From Epiperipatus broadwayi (taxonomy: Eukaryota; Onychophora; Udeonychophora; Euonychophora; Peripatidae): a stretch of DNA of 64,000 nt. Below, in pieces: positions 36,038-46,235 of the stretch (within the stretch, counting starts at the first letter, position 1; the number at the start of each line of letters is the position of its first letter). A program made the translations under genes and the position numbers. Below the pieces are notes generated by a model that saw nothing but the letters and a program-made list of their open reading frames with translations, made no database searches and was not told where the DNA came from. The stretch is from positions 8,927,845 to 8,991,844 of the forward strand of contig JAQFVV010000027.1 in NCBI GenBank assembly GCA_028023455.1. Direction: 5' to 3'.

Positions 36038-36118
36038 CTGGTCAGGAACTGATTTAACTGTCTATAAAGAACAGCAACGCATGCTCGTCTTGAAACTTCA
36101 TCAGTCGCAAAAGCTAAC
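36038..36118 (-). CDS. putative internal exon, host gene unknown
   Basis: On the minus strand ...TTTTTATTAG is an acceptor immediately before G-TTAGCTTTTGCGACTGA, and CTGACCAG|GTAATGC is a good donor. The 81-bp exon is open in only one phase (one base, 26 codons, two bases), reading LAFATDEVSRRACVAVLYRQ then LNQFLT. The peptide has ordinary globular composition and GC-richer codons, unlike the AT-driven ORFs around it. It shows no resemblance to the transposon families here. I do not recognise the protein. The phase fits the candidate exon at 43329-43444 as an upstream partner. What else it could be: a fortuitous open stretch between chance splice signals, or a piece of an unrecognised element. 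Confidence 0.55.
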
Positions 36119-37365
36119 CTAATAAAAATTAATACTGTTACTGATTTTATTTATTTTGTTTAAAATTATCTAATTTATTGAACTGAATATTACAAGTTAA
36201 AATATCCAATATGAATATATACATCCTACCCCACCCAGAATAAAATCTTGTAACAGCAAATGCACATTCACATATAAACTATGCAAATCATTAGAGTTTG
36301 TCAGTCAATCACGAGTTATAAGCAAATCGGATTCACGGAACTTCTTTGTAGGTCGCACTACATATTAAACAGAAAAGGATTAAGAGTTGTGGCATCTTTA
36401 CAAACAAAAGTTATATAAACCTTATCACCGAACAAATATATATTTCCCAAGATATAATTTACATTCTATTAAAACTAATAATTTGTGCACTAAGTTGGAG
36501 CTCATATGCATTACGAGGTATTTTGCAAGTGGTTGCATGGATATATCAGCAAATGGTGTTATAAGAATAATAGTCAAATATCAGCTTGAGGCAGGTTGGC
36601 GAATCTACTAGTAATGAATGGAAGCCAGAAAATACTACAGAAAGCATCCAACCAAGATGATGAAGTTTATCAGCTTCATTAATCATAAATAAGTCCTACT
36701 GAGTACTAGGTATCATCAGCCTAAACATATTATGCTTGACAATGAACATACGTGACTAAACATTGATAATCACCAAGTAAGTGCCTAGTGATATCATGGC
36801 GGCAGAAATACCTAAAGTATTACTCACTATTGAAGCAATGTTATCATTATATGGTACATCATTAAGTATAATAATCAGGCATCTGTGGCACAGCGTAATT
36901 ATAGTGCAGTGGTATGCGATCAAAATTTCACTACCTGCATTGTCAACAGAAATCCTACAGGAATTTTCTGACAAACTAATACAAGACTATATACTTCTAA
37001 TTTTTAAAAATGCCCAAGCAGAAAATTTAGATTCTCCTTTATCAATTCCATAAGTGAATCTCTTTCACAATGAACATGTTAGGTATCTAAGTGAACAATA
37101 TTTCAAGGCACTTTCTTGATCACCCAGCAGTTACGAATTTGTTACCAGTGAATGATTGCACATATCTTAGAAAGTCTTGAAAATCTTTGACACTCTGCAC
37201 CGCATATCAAACTGTTATGCACATATCACGGTCATAGATAATGTACTGGATTGATTTGCTGTTCTAAGTTGCCATGTCTTGCCTCATTTGCACCATTCTC
37301 GTGGACAAACAATTTCTGTTGAGCATATCACAGAATAACCAAATTCTAAAAAATTACTATTTTAT
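36119..37365. other. possible intron or degraded coding DNA
   Basis: 36756-37053 is open on both strands with fewer homopolymers than the background, but no motif is recognisable in either direction. It may be an old element relic. Confidence 0.35.
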
Positions 37366-37449
37366 CCAAATCTGATTCCCAAAAAATCATTTAAATAAAC
37401 TTACAGTTTACAAGTTTATTTAAATGATTCTTTGGAAATCTGATTTGTG
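37366..37449. mobile_element. small hairpin MITE
   Basis: CAAATCTGATTCCCAAAAAA-TCATTTAAATAAACTT and AAGTTTATTTAAATGATTCT-TTGGAAATCTGATTTG are reverse complements around a ~10-base loop. Confidence 0.75.
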
Positions 37450-37584
37450 AATTATCACAGTAATATTTTCGGTGTTAGTTGTTCCATGAAGATTTACCAG
37501 CCTTAAATATTTGATAAGCCGTAATTTATATAGTCTTGTTAAAATCATTACAATATATATATATATATAAATAAGCAACAGACT

Positions 37585-38015
37585 CCAGACAATTTGATGT
37601 ATGGAGAGATGTATGTTAGAAGTTATAAGAAGGAATCAGAAGTGAAAAATATGGATAAGAGAACATTACAGAATATTAAGAACATCATTGAAAGGATTAC
37701 GAGACTAAAGTGGATGGACAGTTGAAGTCTTAGTTTAGATTCCAAGAGATTATAAGAGCCTAGAAAGAGTCCACAAGATGAAATGGATGAACATATAATA
37801 ACCACATTCCACTCTTTTTACACTTTAAAGCAAAAAGAGGATGAGAAACTATTGAAGATTATATTAGAAGGAATAATACACGGATAAATGGATGGATGAA
37901 ATAAGTAAGTTTGCTGGAGAGATGTTGAAAAGAAAGATTATAGATCAGAAAACCTGGATTAAAATTGGAGACCTTCATTCTGAAATGAATCAATAATTAA
38001 AAATGATGATGATAG
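37585..38015 (+). pseudogene. RTE-like LINE 3' fragment
   Basis: Starts GERCMLEVIRRNQK (family: ERCMLGV..), followed by KGLRD*SGWTVEVLV and, after degeneration, WMDEISKFAGEMLKRKIID-QKTWIKIGDLHSEM. These correspond to the C-terminal part of RTE ORF2. It ends AAAATGATGATGATAG, the ATG-repeat tail of the family. 5' truncated. Confidence 0.7.
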
Positions 38016-39274
38016 AACACCATAGCTTCATAGAGGAACAATGAAGGAATAAGTTTTACTCATTAGGTTTGCCGAATGCCATAGTTTAAATCTTGTTTTA
38101 CTTCCTAATTAAGTATATCAAGACACGGATTGAAGGTTGGCCAATTAACTGAGTCGGTTATGGTCTGGCTATCTAAAAAAAATCCTAATCATTTAAAAAA
38201 AAATCATGATTTATGTGATCCAAATTTAAATCCATGATTGTGAACACAGTAGGTAAATGAGATTCTTTCTTATCTACTTATAAAGACATAATCATCCATG
38301 TGTAATTAACAGTAATACTGTAGTGATAGTCTGAACAGCACCTGACATTATCTAGATAATGAATATTTTAAAAATACTAGAGAAACTGCAAGCAACATAT
38401 GGAAAATTAAATATTTATCCAATAAAATTTTTTTTTAAAATAGTGAAGAAGAGGGGGATAAGCATAGGTAAACAGTGTAATATAAAATAAAATCAACGGT
38501 TGTTTCGAAAAAGCTTTAAAAAACCTTCTAATGGGAAGTAACTTAAACTCATCACATTTAGATATATTAAAAACATTTTATGTGCCATGAAACAAGATTT
38601 AATCTTTTAACATGCTACTGGACATGGTATACATACTATAAGCTAGATATAGTGATAGAAAAAACAACAGCAGTAAAACTGCCTAAAATATAGAAAGGAA
38701 TTAAAAAAACCTTTCTAAAATATAAAAGACAAGCATTTCAAGAACCATCAAATTACGATTGATGTTATTTTTCCAATCGTCACTGAAATATAGACATTCA
38801 AAAAATCAAATGAAATAAAGATGAATGCATGAGATGTGATGCTATCAAAGAATGCTACTAATTCCCTATACTAGCCATAGAACTAATGTATTAATTTCTG
38901 ATGAATTTATAATCAAGAAAATAGGGTTAATAAAAAAAATGAAAACATATAGTCAAGAAGTCTAACAATATATGTTTCCTACTTAAAAAAAAAAGCGACA
39001 GGTTTCTATCGATGTAGTCGCTTTTAAATGCAATGTATAGATCAGATTATTATAAGTTATTGCCCGCAAGTTGTACGCGAAGTTACAAATGGCCAAAAAT
39101 TGTAAAATATTCAGGAGTACGGAGATGATAATAATATTAAAGTATATATTGTTAAATTTAGTTTTTGTTTTATAATAGATATCAAAGCTAATAATAATCT
39201 CTTAGTAATAATCTGAATACATTTATCTGAAGGAGTTGTGAGTGCAGAAAGTTTGGTACTTGTAAATCAAAGTA
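38016..39274. other. AT-rich non-coding; possible SINE fragment near 38140
   Basis: GGTTGGCCAATTAACTGAGT-CGGTTATGGTCTGGCTA near 38132 is weakly tRNA-like, and a degraded box B follows. Nothing else seen. Confidence 0.35.
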
Positions 39275-39810
39275 TATCATCATAAACATTTTCAACCATT
39301 GTCAATTCACTACCGGATGATCTCACCCAATTTCTCTAATCTCTAGCTCTCTTCTCTATATCACACCAGTAAACTTCTTTCATTCACCCATCTCATATGT
39401 GGTCTCTTTCTATGCCTTTTACAATCTCTTGGGATTCAATTTAAAAATTCAATTATACATCTATTATCATCTTTTTTAATATGCTGAGCACAACTCCAAT
39501 TCAGTCTCCTAATTCTTTCAGTAATACCCAATTGAATCTAGCCTTTGCATTTTGTTTTTGATCTTTTCTTATTAATCCCAACATGCATCTCTCTATACTT
39601 TGTTGAAAAATCTGAAGTCACCATATTATCTTCTATTAAGTGTCCAAGTTCAGATCTATAAGTAAGAACTGGGAAAACACACATTAAAAAACCTTTCTTT
39701 TCAAATATATAAAGGATTCCATCCAAGTTTAATTCTATGATTGATTTCATTCAATATATTCATTTTGTATTAGTAATTTGCCCACATTTTTGTAATTATT
39801 ATCTTTTTCT
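39275..39810 (-). pseudogene. RTE-like LINE, C-terminal and 3' end
   Basis: Matches 3640-4290 in the same order: a tail with GATGATATA, the C-terminal region (GACCACATATGAGATGG on the minus strand), then LGHLIEDNMVTSDF-like and, near 39740, NEINHRIKLGW-equivalent sequence. It continues past the inserted repeat at 39815-40065 into 40070-40270. Confidence 0.7.
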
Positions 39811-39814
39811 ACTC

Positions 39815-40065
39815 ACCATTATTTCGCGAGTATTAATGTGTAATAAGAAATGTGGACTTAATCAGTGAAGTATTGAATAGCTTCACGCTCTCAGATCTAA
39901 CCGCTTCAGCTTCACCTATTTATATAGAGAGTAGGTTGAAGTAAAGAAGGGTTCCCCTCTTTTCTTCCAAAACATAAGTTTGTGGTTAAGATCTGTAGAG
40001 GTCCCTACTATCACATTTTTATGCGCACATTCTTGAGGTTACAGCCTTAGTAAATATTTCTTCTT
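39815..40065 (-). mobile_element. TATA-bearing LTR-like repeat, copy B, inside an RTE LINE
   Basis: Reverse-orientation copy of 20645-20895 with the same TATA block (TATATAAATAGGTGAAGCTG on the minus strand). It interrupts the RTE relic, with RT coding to its right and the RT C-terminus to its left. Here TGTAACCTCA...TTATTACA could be TG...CA-type LTR ends, but the other copy lacks the first. Confidence 0.65.
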
Positions 40066-40069
40066 CTAC

Positions 40070-40270
40070 GAAAATCCATTGAACATCAGTCTTTTTGATA
40101 TGTAACTTTAGTCCTCCTTTCATCTGATAACTATTGTAACATTTCCTTCAGCTCGGAAGGATTATTTTCAAAATAACCACACCATCTGCAAAATCTTGAT
40201 GACTTACGTAATCTCAGTTTACTTTATTTCCTTAGCTTCCCATATTAATCCACAAAATACTTATTTTAAA
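40070..40270 (-). pseudogene. RTE-like LINE, RT catalytic-region fragment
   Basis: Minus-strand translation gives RFCRWCGYF, corresponding to the FADD(V)V.. catalytic block with frameshift, then ENNPSELKEMLQ*LSDERRT, the 'NPSEL.EMLQ.LSD.S' signature that follows YADD in these elements. Same insertion as 39275-39810. Confidence 0.7.
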
Positions 40271-42454
40271 ACAGCTTAAAAGTTTAATTACCATATGAAT
40301 AATCATAATAATAACAACTACAACAATAAAAATATATGGCACGGATATTAGGAAATTTGTCCTGGTGGATTCCTTTAAGCAAACTTCTCTTTATGGACAT
40401 AACATATACTTACAGAAAAAGAAAGTGAGAATAATACATATATGAAGCTTTTTATGTATATAAAACATAAATTCCAAGACATTATTCAAACAAATAACAT
40501 TCAGTATTTTATTTTTTATTAAATAAATTCACACACGCACACAAAAATCTATTATTCCAAAAATAGACAGGGCCAAAAAAGCAAATAAAATAAAATAAAA
40601 AAAGGAATAAATATAAATAACAAATAAATAAATAATCAATAATTGTGACCAAGAAGAACACATTTGAAAAACTAAATACTATATAAAAAAATATCCAGCA
40701 AAATAGTTAAAATAAAACTAAAAAATGCAATATATATTTAGGGGAATAATATAAATTTTGTAGCAAAAAATAAAAGTTGGATATATAAGAACAGAAGAAA
40801 CTATTGAAGTAAAAAAACAGAATATGTTAGTAAATATGGAAAAAATGGAGAAAAAATTGAATGATGATGTGAGATTGAAGAGAAAAACAACAAGATAATT
40901 AATCAATTTCTCCTTTTATGGATGGTATCTAATAAAAAGAAGAATGAACTGAATTGACTCTCACCCATGATGTGCCATGTCTATATCTAAAGAAAAGCAA
41001 TCTCAGTTCAAGATTAAATGTTCAAATTTAAATATATATATATATTTAAACTCAGTGAGATCTAGCATTTGAATATTACTTTAGTATTCAGAATATATAA
41101 CTTCTGCTATAATATCATGAATAAAATATTGTTTCTAAAATTATTGAGCAAAGCATTTTCTTTTTTAAAAAAAAAATTATAATTTTTCTGCATAACATGA
41201 ATCAATTTGTAAACTGCCTTAAAATATTCTTTCAGAATGGAAAATTCTTTATTGATGTGTCAAAAATGGCCTGAAGAATCTTCTGCATGATCTCTTCAAC
41301 ACACACTTCAGGGAAACAGTAAGAGAGAAGATATTATTCCCTTAGCTAGTCAACTTCTGGCTGAAGATTATCATTTCCCTTCCTTGTTATATTTTTTAAG
41401 ATACTTGTCTACTAACCAATATTTGGATGGCTATTTGTGATGGCTATAAGGTGCCTACCGGGAAAAAATCTCAAATTATCTAAAAAATAAATAAATCATA
41501 TTTTAACATTTGAATCCTTATTCATGGAAAGGTCAAGATGTGCTAACCAGTGCATTGCAAGATCCTTATAAAGATCTGCACATCTTTACAATTCACATCT
41601 TCATATCAATGTCTTCATCATGAAAGCATACATGTTAACACTATTTGTCTTGAAAATTTATAATAGAATGGTCAGTTGCTTGGGAGGTCATGCAGTATAT
41701 CAGCACCAGAAGGAACAAGTTGAGTTTTGACCCAAGAGTTTAACTCTTGAATCCACCACTTATAACCCTTCAGTAATTCAAAGGGCCCAGGTTTGAAAAC
41801 GGTATTCATGAAAACCTTTCCATATCTTATTTCTGATAATAACATATATGAATTTAATAACCCATTTTATACTTCAAAGCAGAGAATAATCATGGAGATA
41901 AAAGTAATACCTAATTGGGTTAAAAATTTTATGAGCAAAATAGATTTAAGAAAAAATCACCTGAATGCAAATGTTGGGTCAGGTTGAAATATTCTCATAA
42001 TTGTTTCTCAAGGAAGACTCATTTTCTTAAGATAATTTTTTGAAAAGGGGCATTTTATAATATGAGATCCACTGTTTTACAATGATTCCTGAAGATGAGC
42101 ATTAAACGCAATGTCACTTATTGTTCCAGAACCATCTATTACAAAACTGGGTAAATAATGGACATTAGAAAGCAGTGTCATCCAAACCAGTTTCTGGCTA
42201 TTGATCCTTTATCAGTGGGCTTAGATGTGCATGAACACATTCAGAAGACAATTTTATTTCTTTTACATTATCCCCCCCCCCCCAAAAAAAAAAAAACAAG
42301 CTTAGATTTAAATATCCAAGATTTTAACCCCAAACTGACCTGGTTGAATAGATAGTGAATTACTGTCATAATATTAACAGTGAATTTAAGTCGAGAAAGA
42401 TAAATGATGAATTAGTGTTTTCCTGAAGGTTTGTGATGATTGTGTTTTAGTTGT
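40271..42454. other. AT-rich non-coding stretch
   Basis: A poly-C/poly-A run at 42271-42297 and SINE-like fragments (CTCTTGAATCCACC near 41745) are the only landmarks. Confidence 0.4.
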
Positions 42455-42655
42455 ATTTTTATACTGGACTATTTCCATTATCTAATATGAATATTGAATG
42501 TCTTTAAAAATTTAACTTTAAATATCTCAAATACATTCAACTGTAATCTGTTTGATGTGCTATTACTAACAGTTGAATGTTTTTGGGATATTTAAATTTT
42601 TAAAAACATTCAATACTCATATTAGATGATGGAAATAGTCCAATATAAAAATACA
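42455..42655. mobile_element. palindromic MITE, ~90-bp arms
   Basis: GTATTTTTATACTGGACTAT-TTCCATTATCTAATATGAAT-ATTGAATG pairs with CATTCAATACTCATATTAGA-TGATGGAAATAGTCCAATAT-AAAAATAC. The block TTGGACTATTTCCATCAT also occurs in the hairpin at 49937-49993. Confidence 0.8.
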
Positions 42656-43328
42656 AATGATGAATTAGTTTGCGCAATCATGAACATGGGATATTGAAGT
42701 ATTTTTGGAGCTATGAAAATTGCTTCCAAGTAAATTATTCAGTACACATTCTTCTAGCACTAGTATTTTCTTCAAACTAATAATATATTTCATACAAATC
42801 AATTCTCCCAAGTCCAATAGATAAATGCCAACATACTTCTACATTTAATCATCTTAAATTCTTTCAAAAAAAAAGTGTTAGTTGCCCAGGTCAACGTTTG
42901 ATTCCTACTGTCAGGGAGTGCACATTTTTGTTCAAAGGAACAAATCCATCTATTTTTAACTATTGGATCTGCGGTGAACATTATTTTTTGAAAAATTTTG
43001 ATATTCAATCTCTGCTATGTATTTTATCCTCAGCCATAACTTTCCAATGAAGGCAAATAATATTGCATGACTTTATAGAATGCTTTTGAAATAATCTTTA
43101 TAACAGTCTGCTTCTTCAATGAAAATCATGTTATGTCTGTGAAAAACATGTTAAGTCCATTACAAACATTTGCTAAGTACCAAAAATTTAGGAGTGACAA
43201 AAAAGTAATTTTAATTAAATACACTGACATAAAAAGACTAGCGCTGTACTTATAAAAATAATAAGAGTTTTTTACTGCAAGAACTGACTTTTTAAAGCAC
43301 ATTAAATGACGCCACATCTATCTCTTAC
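42656..43328. other. possible intron, AT-rich
   Basis: Two minus-strand frames (43008-42799 and 43317-43126) are open but carry no motif I recognise. Confidence 0.35.
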
Positions 43329-43444
43329 CTCTGATCTGAAAAACAAACTTCTTTACTACATATCTTATATTTAAATGAAAGAGAATGAAATAATATTTTC
43401 CGAAAGCTGTCAATATGATAGTACCACCTCTTCTTTTTCCATGC
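43329..43444 (-). CDS. putative internal exon, host gene unknown
   Basis: On the minus strand ATTTTATAATTGCAG is a good acceptor (AG at 43446-43445), and CAGATCAGAG|GTAAGAGA is a near-consensus donor (GT at 43328-43327). The 116-bp exon has two open frames. One reads AWKKKRWYYHIDSFRKILFH, then SLSFKYKICSKEVCFSDQ, and leaves two bases (AG) at its end, which is exactly the phase needed to join the exon at 36038-36118. The other starts HGKRRGGTIILTAFGK. I recognise neither product. If real, the intron between the two exons would be about 7.2 kb. The alternative is a coincidence of splice-like signals. Confidence 0.45.
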
Positions 43445-44449
43445 CTGCAATTATAAAATAATCATTTATATCTGCCGTTTAAGGAAATGATCTTTCAAAT
43501 AATTAATAACTGATGAAACAAAGCTTTATTTAATAAAATCAATAAATAGCCAACCCTATATAATTTAGACTTTTGTTTTCAAGATGTCTGTTTTTCTTTG
43601 ATCTTAATTTCTTATATCATACCATTTCTGTTATAGTAGGTAAGCATGTATTAGGGGTATCTTTCCTTCATTTATTAGTATTTCCTACTCTATTTGAATC
43701 ATAGTACATAAAGAATGATTTATCCATGCTTCATTGACTTTCCTTTCAATTCTGTGATTTGTTCCAGGGAAAGATAAATAAACTGAACTATTTGAATACT
43801 TTTTCACTGACTAATAATAAAGTATGACTTTCGCTGGTAGTGCTCAAGACAGCTAAAGAGCAATCTCCCACCTCGTTTCAGAGTAGAAACCCCCCCCCCC
43901 AATCCTTTTTAGGACCTTTCTGCATCAACTAATAAAATAATGGTTTTATTGTTCAAGAGTTCATTAGAAATTCAAATGCTGGAAGAGACAATACTGGAAT
44001 CGATCGGACTCTACAGTTCAGTCTGTCACTTTACCATGGCACTGAAAATGATTTAGTTAAATAAACAGGATCCGACTGTTTTTGATTATCCTTACTTCTC
44101 AAACTATCTGAATCAAATATATGGAGACATAGTTCAGATTCTTTGCAATCTTACAATCTGTTCTAAAGGAAAAACATCATTAGTTCTAAAATAACATAGA
44201 GTTGCATCCATATGATTGGATATATAGCTAGATTGACTACGAGTTAATCAGTGAAAAACCAAAATCTAAACTTGTATAGAAATCTTCAGTTCCACCCAGA
44301 TTCAAATCCCTAGCATTATAGACAAGAGATTCGAGATTCAGTATATAAAGCCCTTTCATTTTTCATATCTTCAAAGCAATATATTTATATATATTAGGTG
44401 AAAATAACTAGATCATCATGATAATTTACAAACAGATCAGGAGTGTTCC
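43445..44449. other. AT-rich non-coding stretch
   Basis: A poly-C run lies at 43891-43900. Near 43940, TGGTTTTATTGTTCAAGAGT matches 9490 and is part of a dispersed repeat. Confidence 0.4.
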
Positions 44450-44765
44450 GTACCAATAGAACATATCTTGCTCCTTCCTCAATACCCATACCAATTTCTC
44501 TCTCCAACAACTTCTATTGTCTCTTACCTTTTCATCAGACTCCCACTAGTCATTTCCAATATATCTTTTATAACTTCTCTGCTTGAAATACATGCCTAAT
44601 CCAATTTTTCTTCATGATTTATTCGGTAATTTATTTTCACTTATTCTTTTCAGCATTATATTAATTTTACTTTTCCAATTTATCTTTTCATTTCTTCTAC
44701 AAATCCACATCTTTAAAACCTCTAATCTTTTCTTTATTTGCTTTGTAAAAAGTAATTCTGAAGAA
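44450..44765 (-). pseudogene. LINE ORF2 C-terminal fragment
   Basis: Minus-strand translation gives LEVLKMWICRRNEKINWKSK-like sequence (after one frame change), then LKRISEN, RKIGLGMYFK, RSYKRYIGND and RENWYGY. This corresponds to the 'LE..EMW.WRRMEKISW.DKV.NEEVLRR...R...WIGH.LR...LL..VIEG...GKR..G' tail of metazoan non-LTR ORF2 proteins. Degraded. Confidence 0.6.
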
Positions 44766-44767
44766 GA

Positions 44768-44900
44768 CTGTTAGTCAATCGAAACTGTCAGCTATATTTG
44801 GGAGTTTGGAATAATAAAATATAATTTGCACTTTATAACATAGAAGAGTGAATAAAATATAATTTGCACTTTATAACATAGAAGAGGGTGTTAGCATTGT
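44768..44900 (+). repeat. repeat end with a ~38-bp tandem duplication
   Basis: TCTGAAGAAGACTGTTAGTC-AATCGAAACTGTCAGC is the kind of end I associate with Penelope-like repeats, and it matches 27395-27430 in reverse. It is followed by AAAATATAATTTGCACTTTA-TAACATAGAAGAG twice in tandem. Confidence 0.6.
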
Positions 44901-45455
44901 TAGTTTATATTCGTATAAATATGAATCAACTTTCTTTTTAAATTTAATTGTATTTGATCACACAAAAATCTCGAAAACTTATTTAAATCTTTTTAGCTAT
45001 TACAATTCTCATTGTAATTTCTTTATTGTTTTTTCTATTATCATTAAACCAATTTAGCTATATATTTACAAACATTAACCAGAACTTCCTAATCAATGCT
45101 TGCATTTTTTCACTTATTTCCGTTGCTTTAATTTTATTTGCATTTATTTTCATAGGAAATTTTCTACAACTTTGTTCAATCTTATATAAAATTTTATTCT
45201 AAGCTCATTGTTATTATCTGCAAGTACTATATCATCAACTGATCTATTAGAACAAACCCCATTCTTATCAAACAACATTAACTTAACAATTAATTTTAAC
45301 CAGAATATTGTCAAATTCTAAAGAATATTCATTAAATTATAACAGCAGTTATTAGATTATGTGGTTAAACTAGGAAGATTAACAATAAAGATGTAAAGCA
45401 AAATAATTAGTTTGAAGGAATGTATTTTGAAGATTAAAATGTGATGATAACAGAA
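44901..45455. other. AT-rich non-coding stretch
   Basis: Possibly the upstream part of the adjoining RTE relic, but no motif is readable. Confidence 0.35.
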
Positions 45456-46235
45456 TATAAAATGGAGATTAAATCTACATTTTGCAAATTCTATTTCTAA
45501 ATTTCAGGAAACGTTACAAGATCTACTAAATAAAGAGAATAGAAAAAAGATAAATATTAAAATAATTTATAATTAATCACTTTTCAAATAACTATAAAGT
45601 TTGATAGCAATAAAGATCGGGAAAAATAAAAATGGAGATTAAGTCATCTACATTTTGCCGATGATAGGTTATTTTTGCAAATCAGATTTCTGAACTTCGG
45701 GAAATGTTACAAGATCTATCAAATAAAGAAAGTAGGACAAAAATAAATATTAAAATGATTAATATTTAACGATTTTTCAAATAATGATGAAATTTGATAC
45801 CAATGAATATTATAAGGCAATTGATAAAAATAACTGAATACAAATATGAAATATATCACTTTTCAAGAGATTATGTATGAATCTGAGAACAGGATCTTTA
45901 ATAGAAGAGCAATATAGAGATTTCGGATAATATAGTAAAGTATGGAAAGGTGTATGTTGGGAGTAAAAAGAGATCTAAAGAGAAATATATGGAGAACAAA
46001 TGGGTATTGCTGACATCATTGAGAAGCAAGAGACCAAGATAGAACTGGGCTGGACATGATGCTATGAGATATCAGATACACAGATTAAGATCTAAAATCA
46101 GGCTATATGTGAAATGGATAGAAAATAAAGATTACTGGAATGATATGAAAGAAGCTATGGATGAGATATTCTATCAAACATAGAGATCCTCATTTTGCAG
46201 AGATCAATAGTGGTTTAAAACAATGATGATAAGTA
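45456..46235 (+). pseudogene. RTE-like LINE fragment with duplicated catalytic block
   Basis: Two tandem versions of the RT catalytic neighbourhood lie ~170 bp apart. The second (from 45629) reads LSHLHFADDRLFLQI with frameshift and NQISELREMLQDLSNKESRT. The first (from 45459) has lost the FADD bases but keeps ISKFQETLQDLLNKENR. Downstream, GKVYVGSKKRSKEKYMENK, NWAGHDAMRYQIHRLRSKI and RLYVKWIENKDYWNDMKEA correspond to the ORF2 C-terminus. It ends with ACAATGATGATAAG, the family tail. Confidence 0.75.

Noticed and set aside
36756-37053. Overlapping open frames on both strands as a gene
   Set aside because: Both strands are open by chance over the same interval, neither matches a known family, and the flanks lack splice or promoter signals.
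42799-43317. hAT-type transposase fragment on the minus strand
   Set aside because: A few residues looked suggestive, but no ordered set of motifs could be found.
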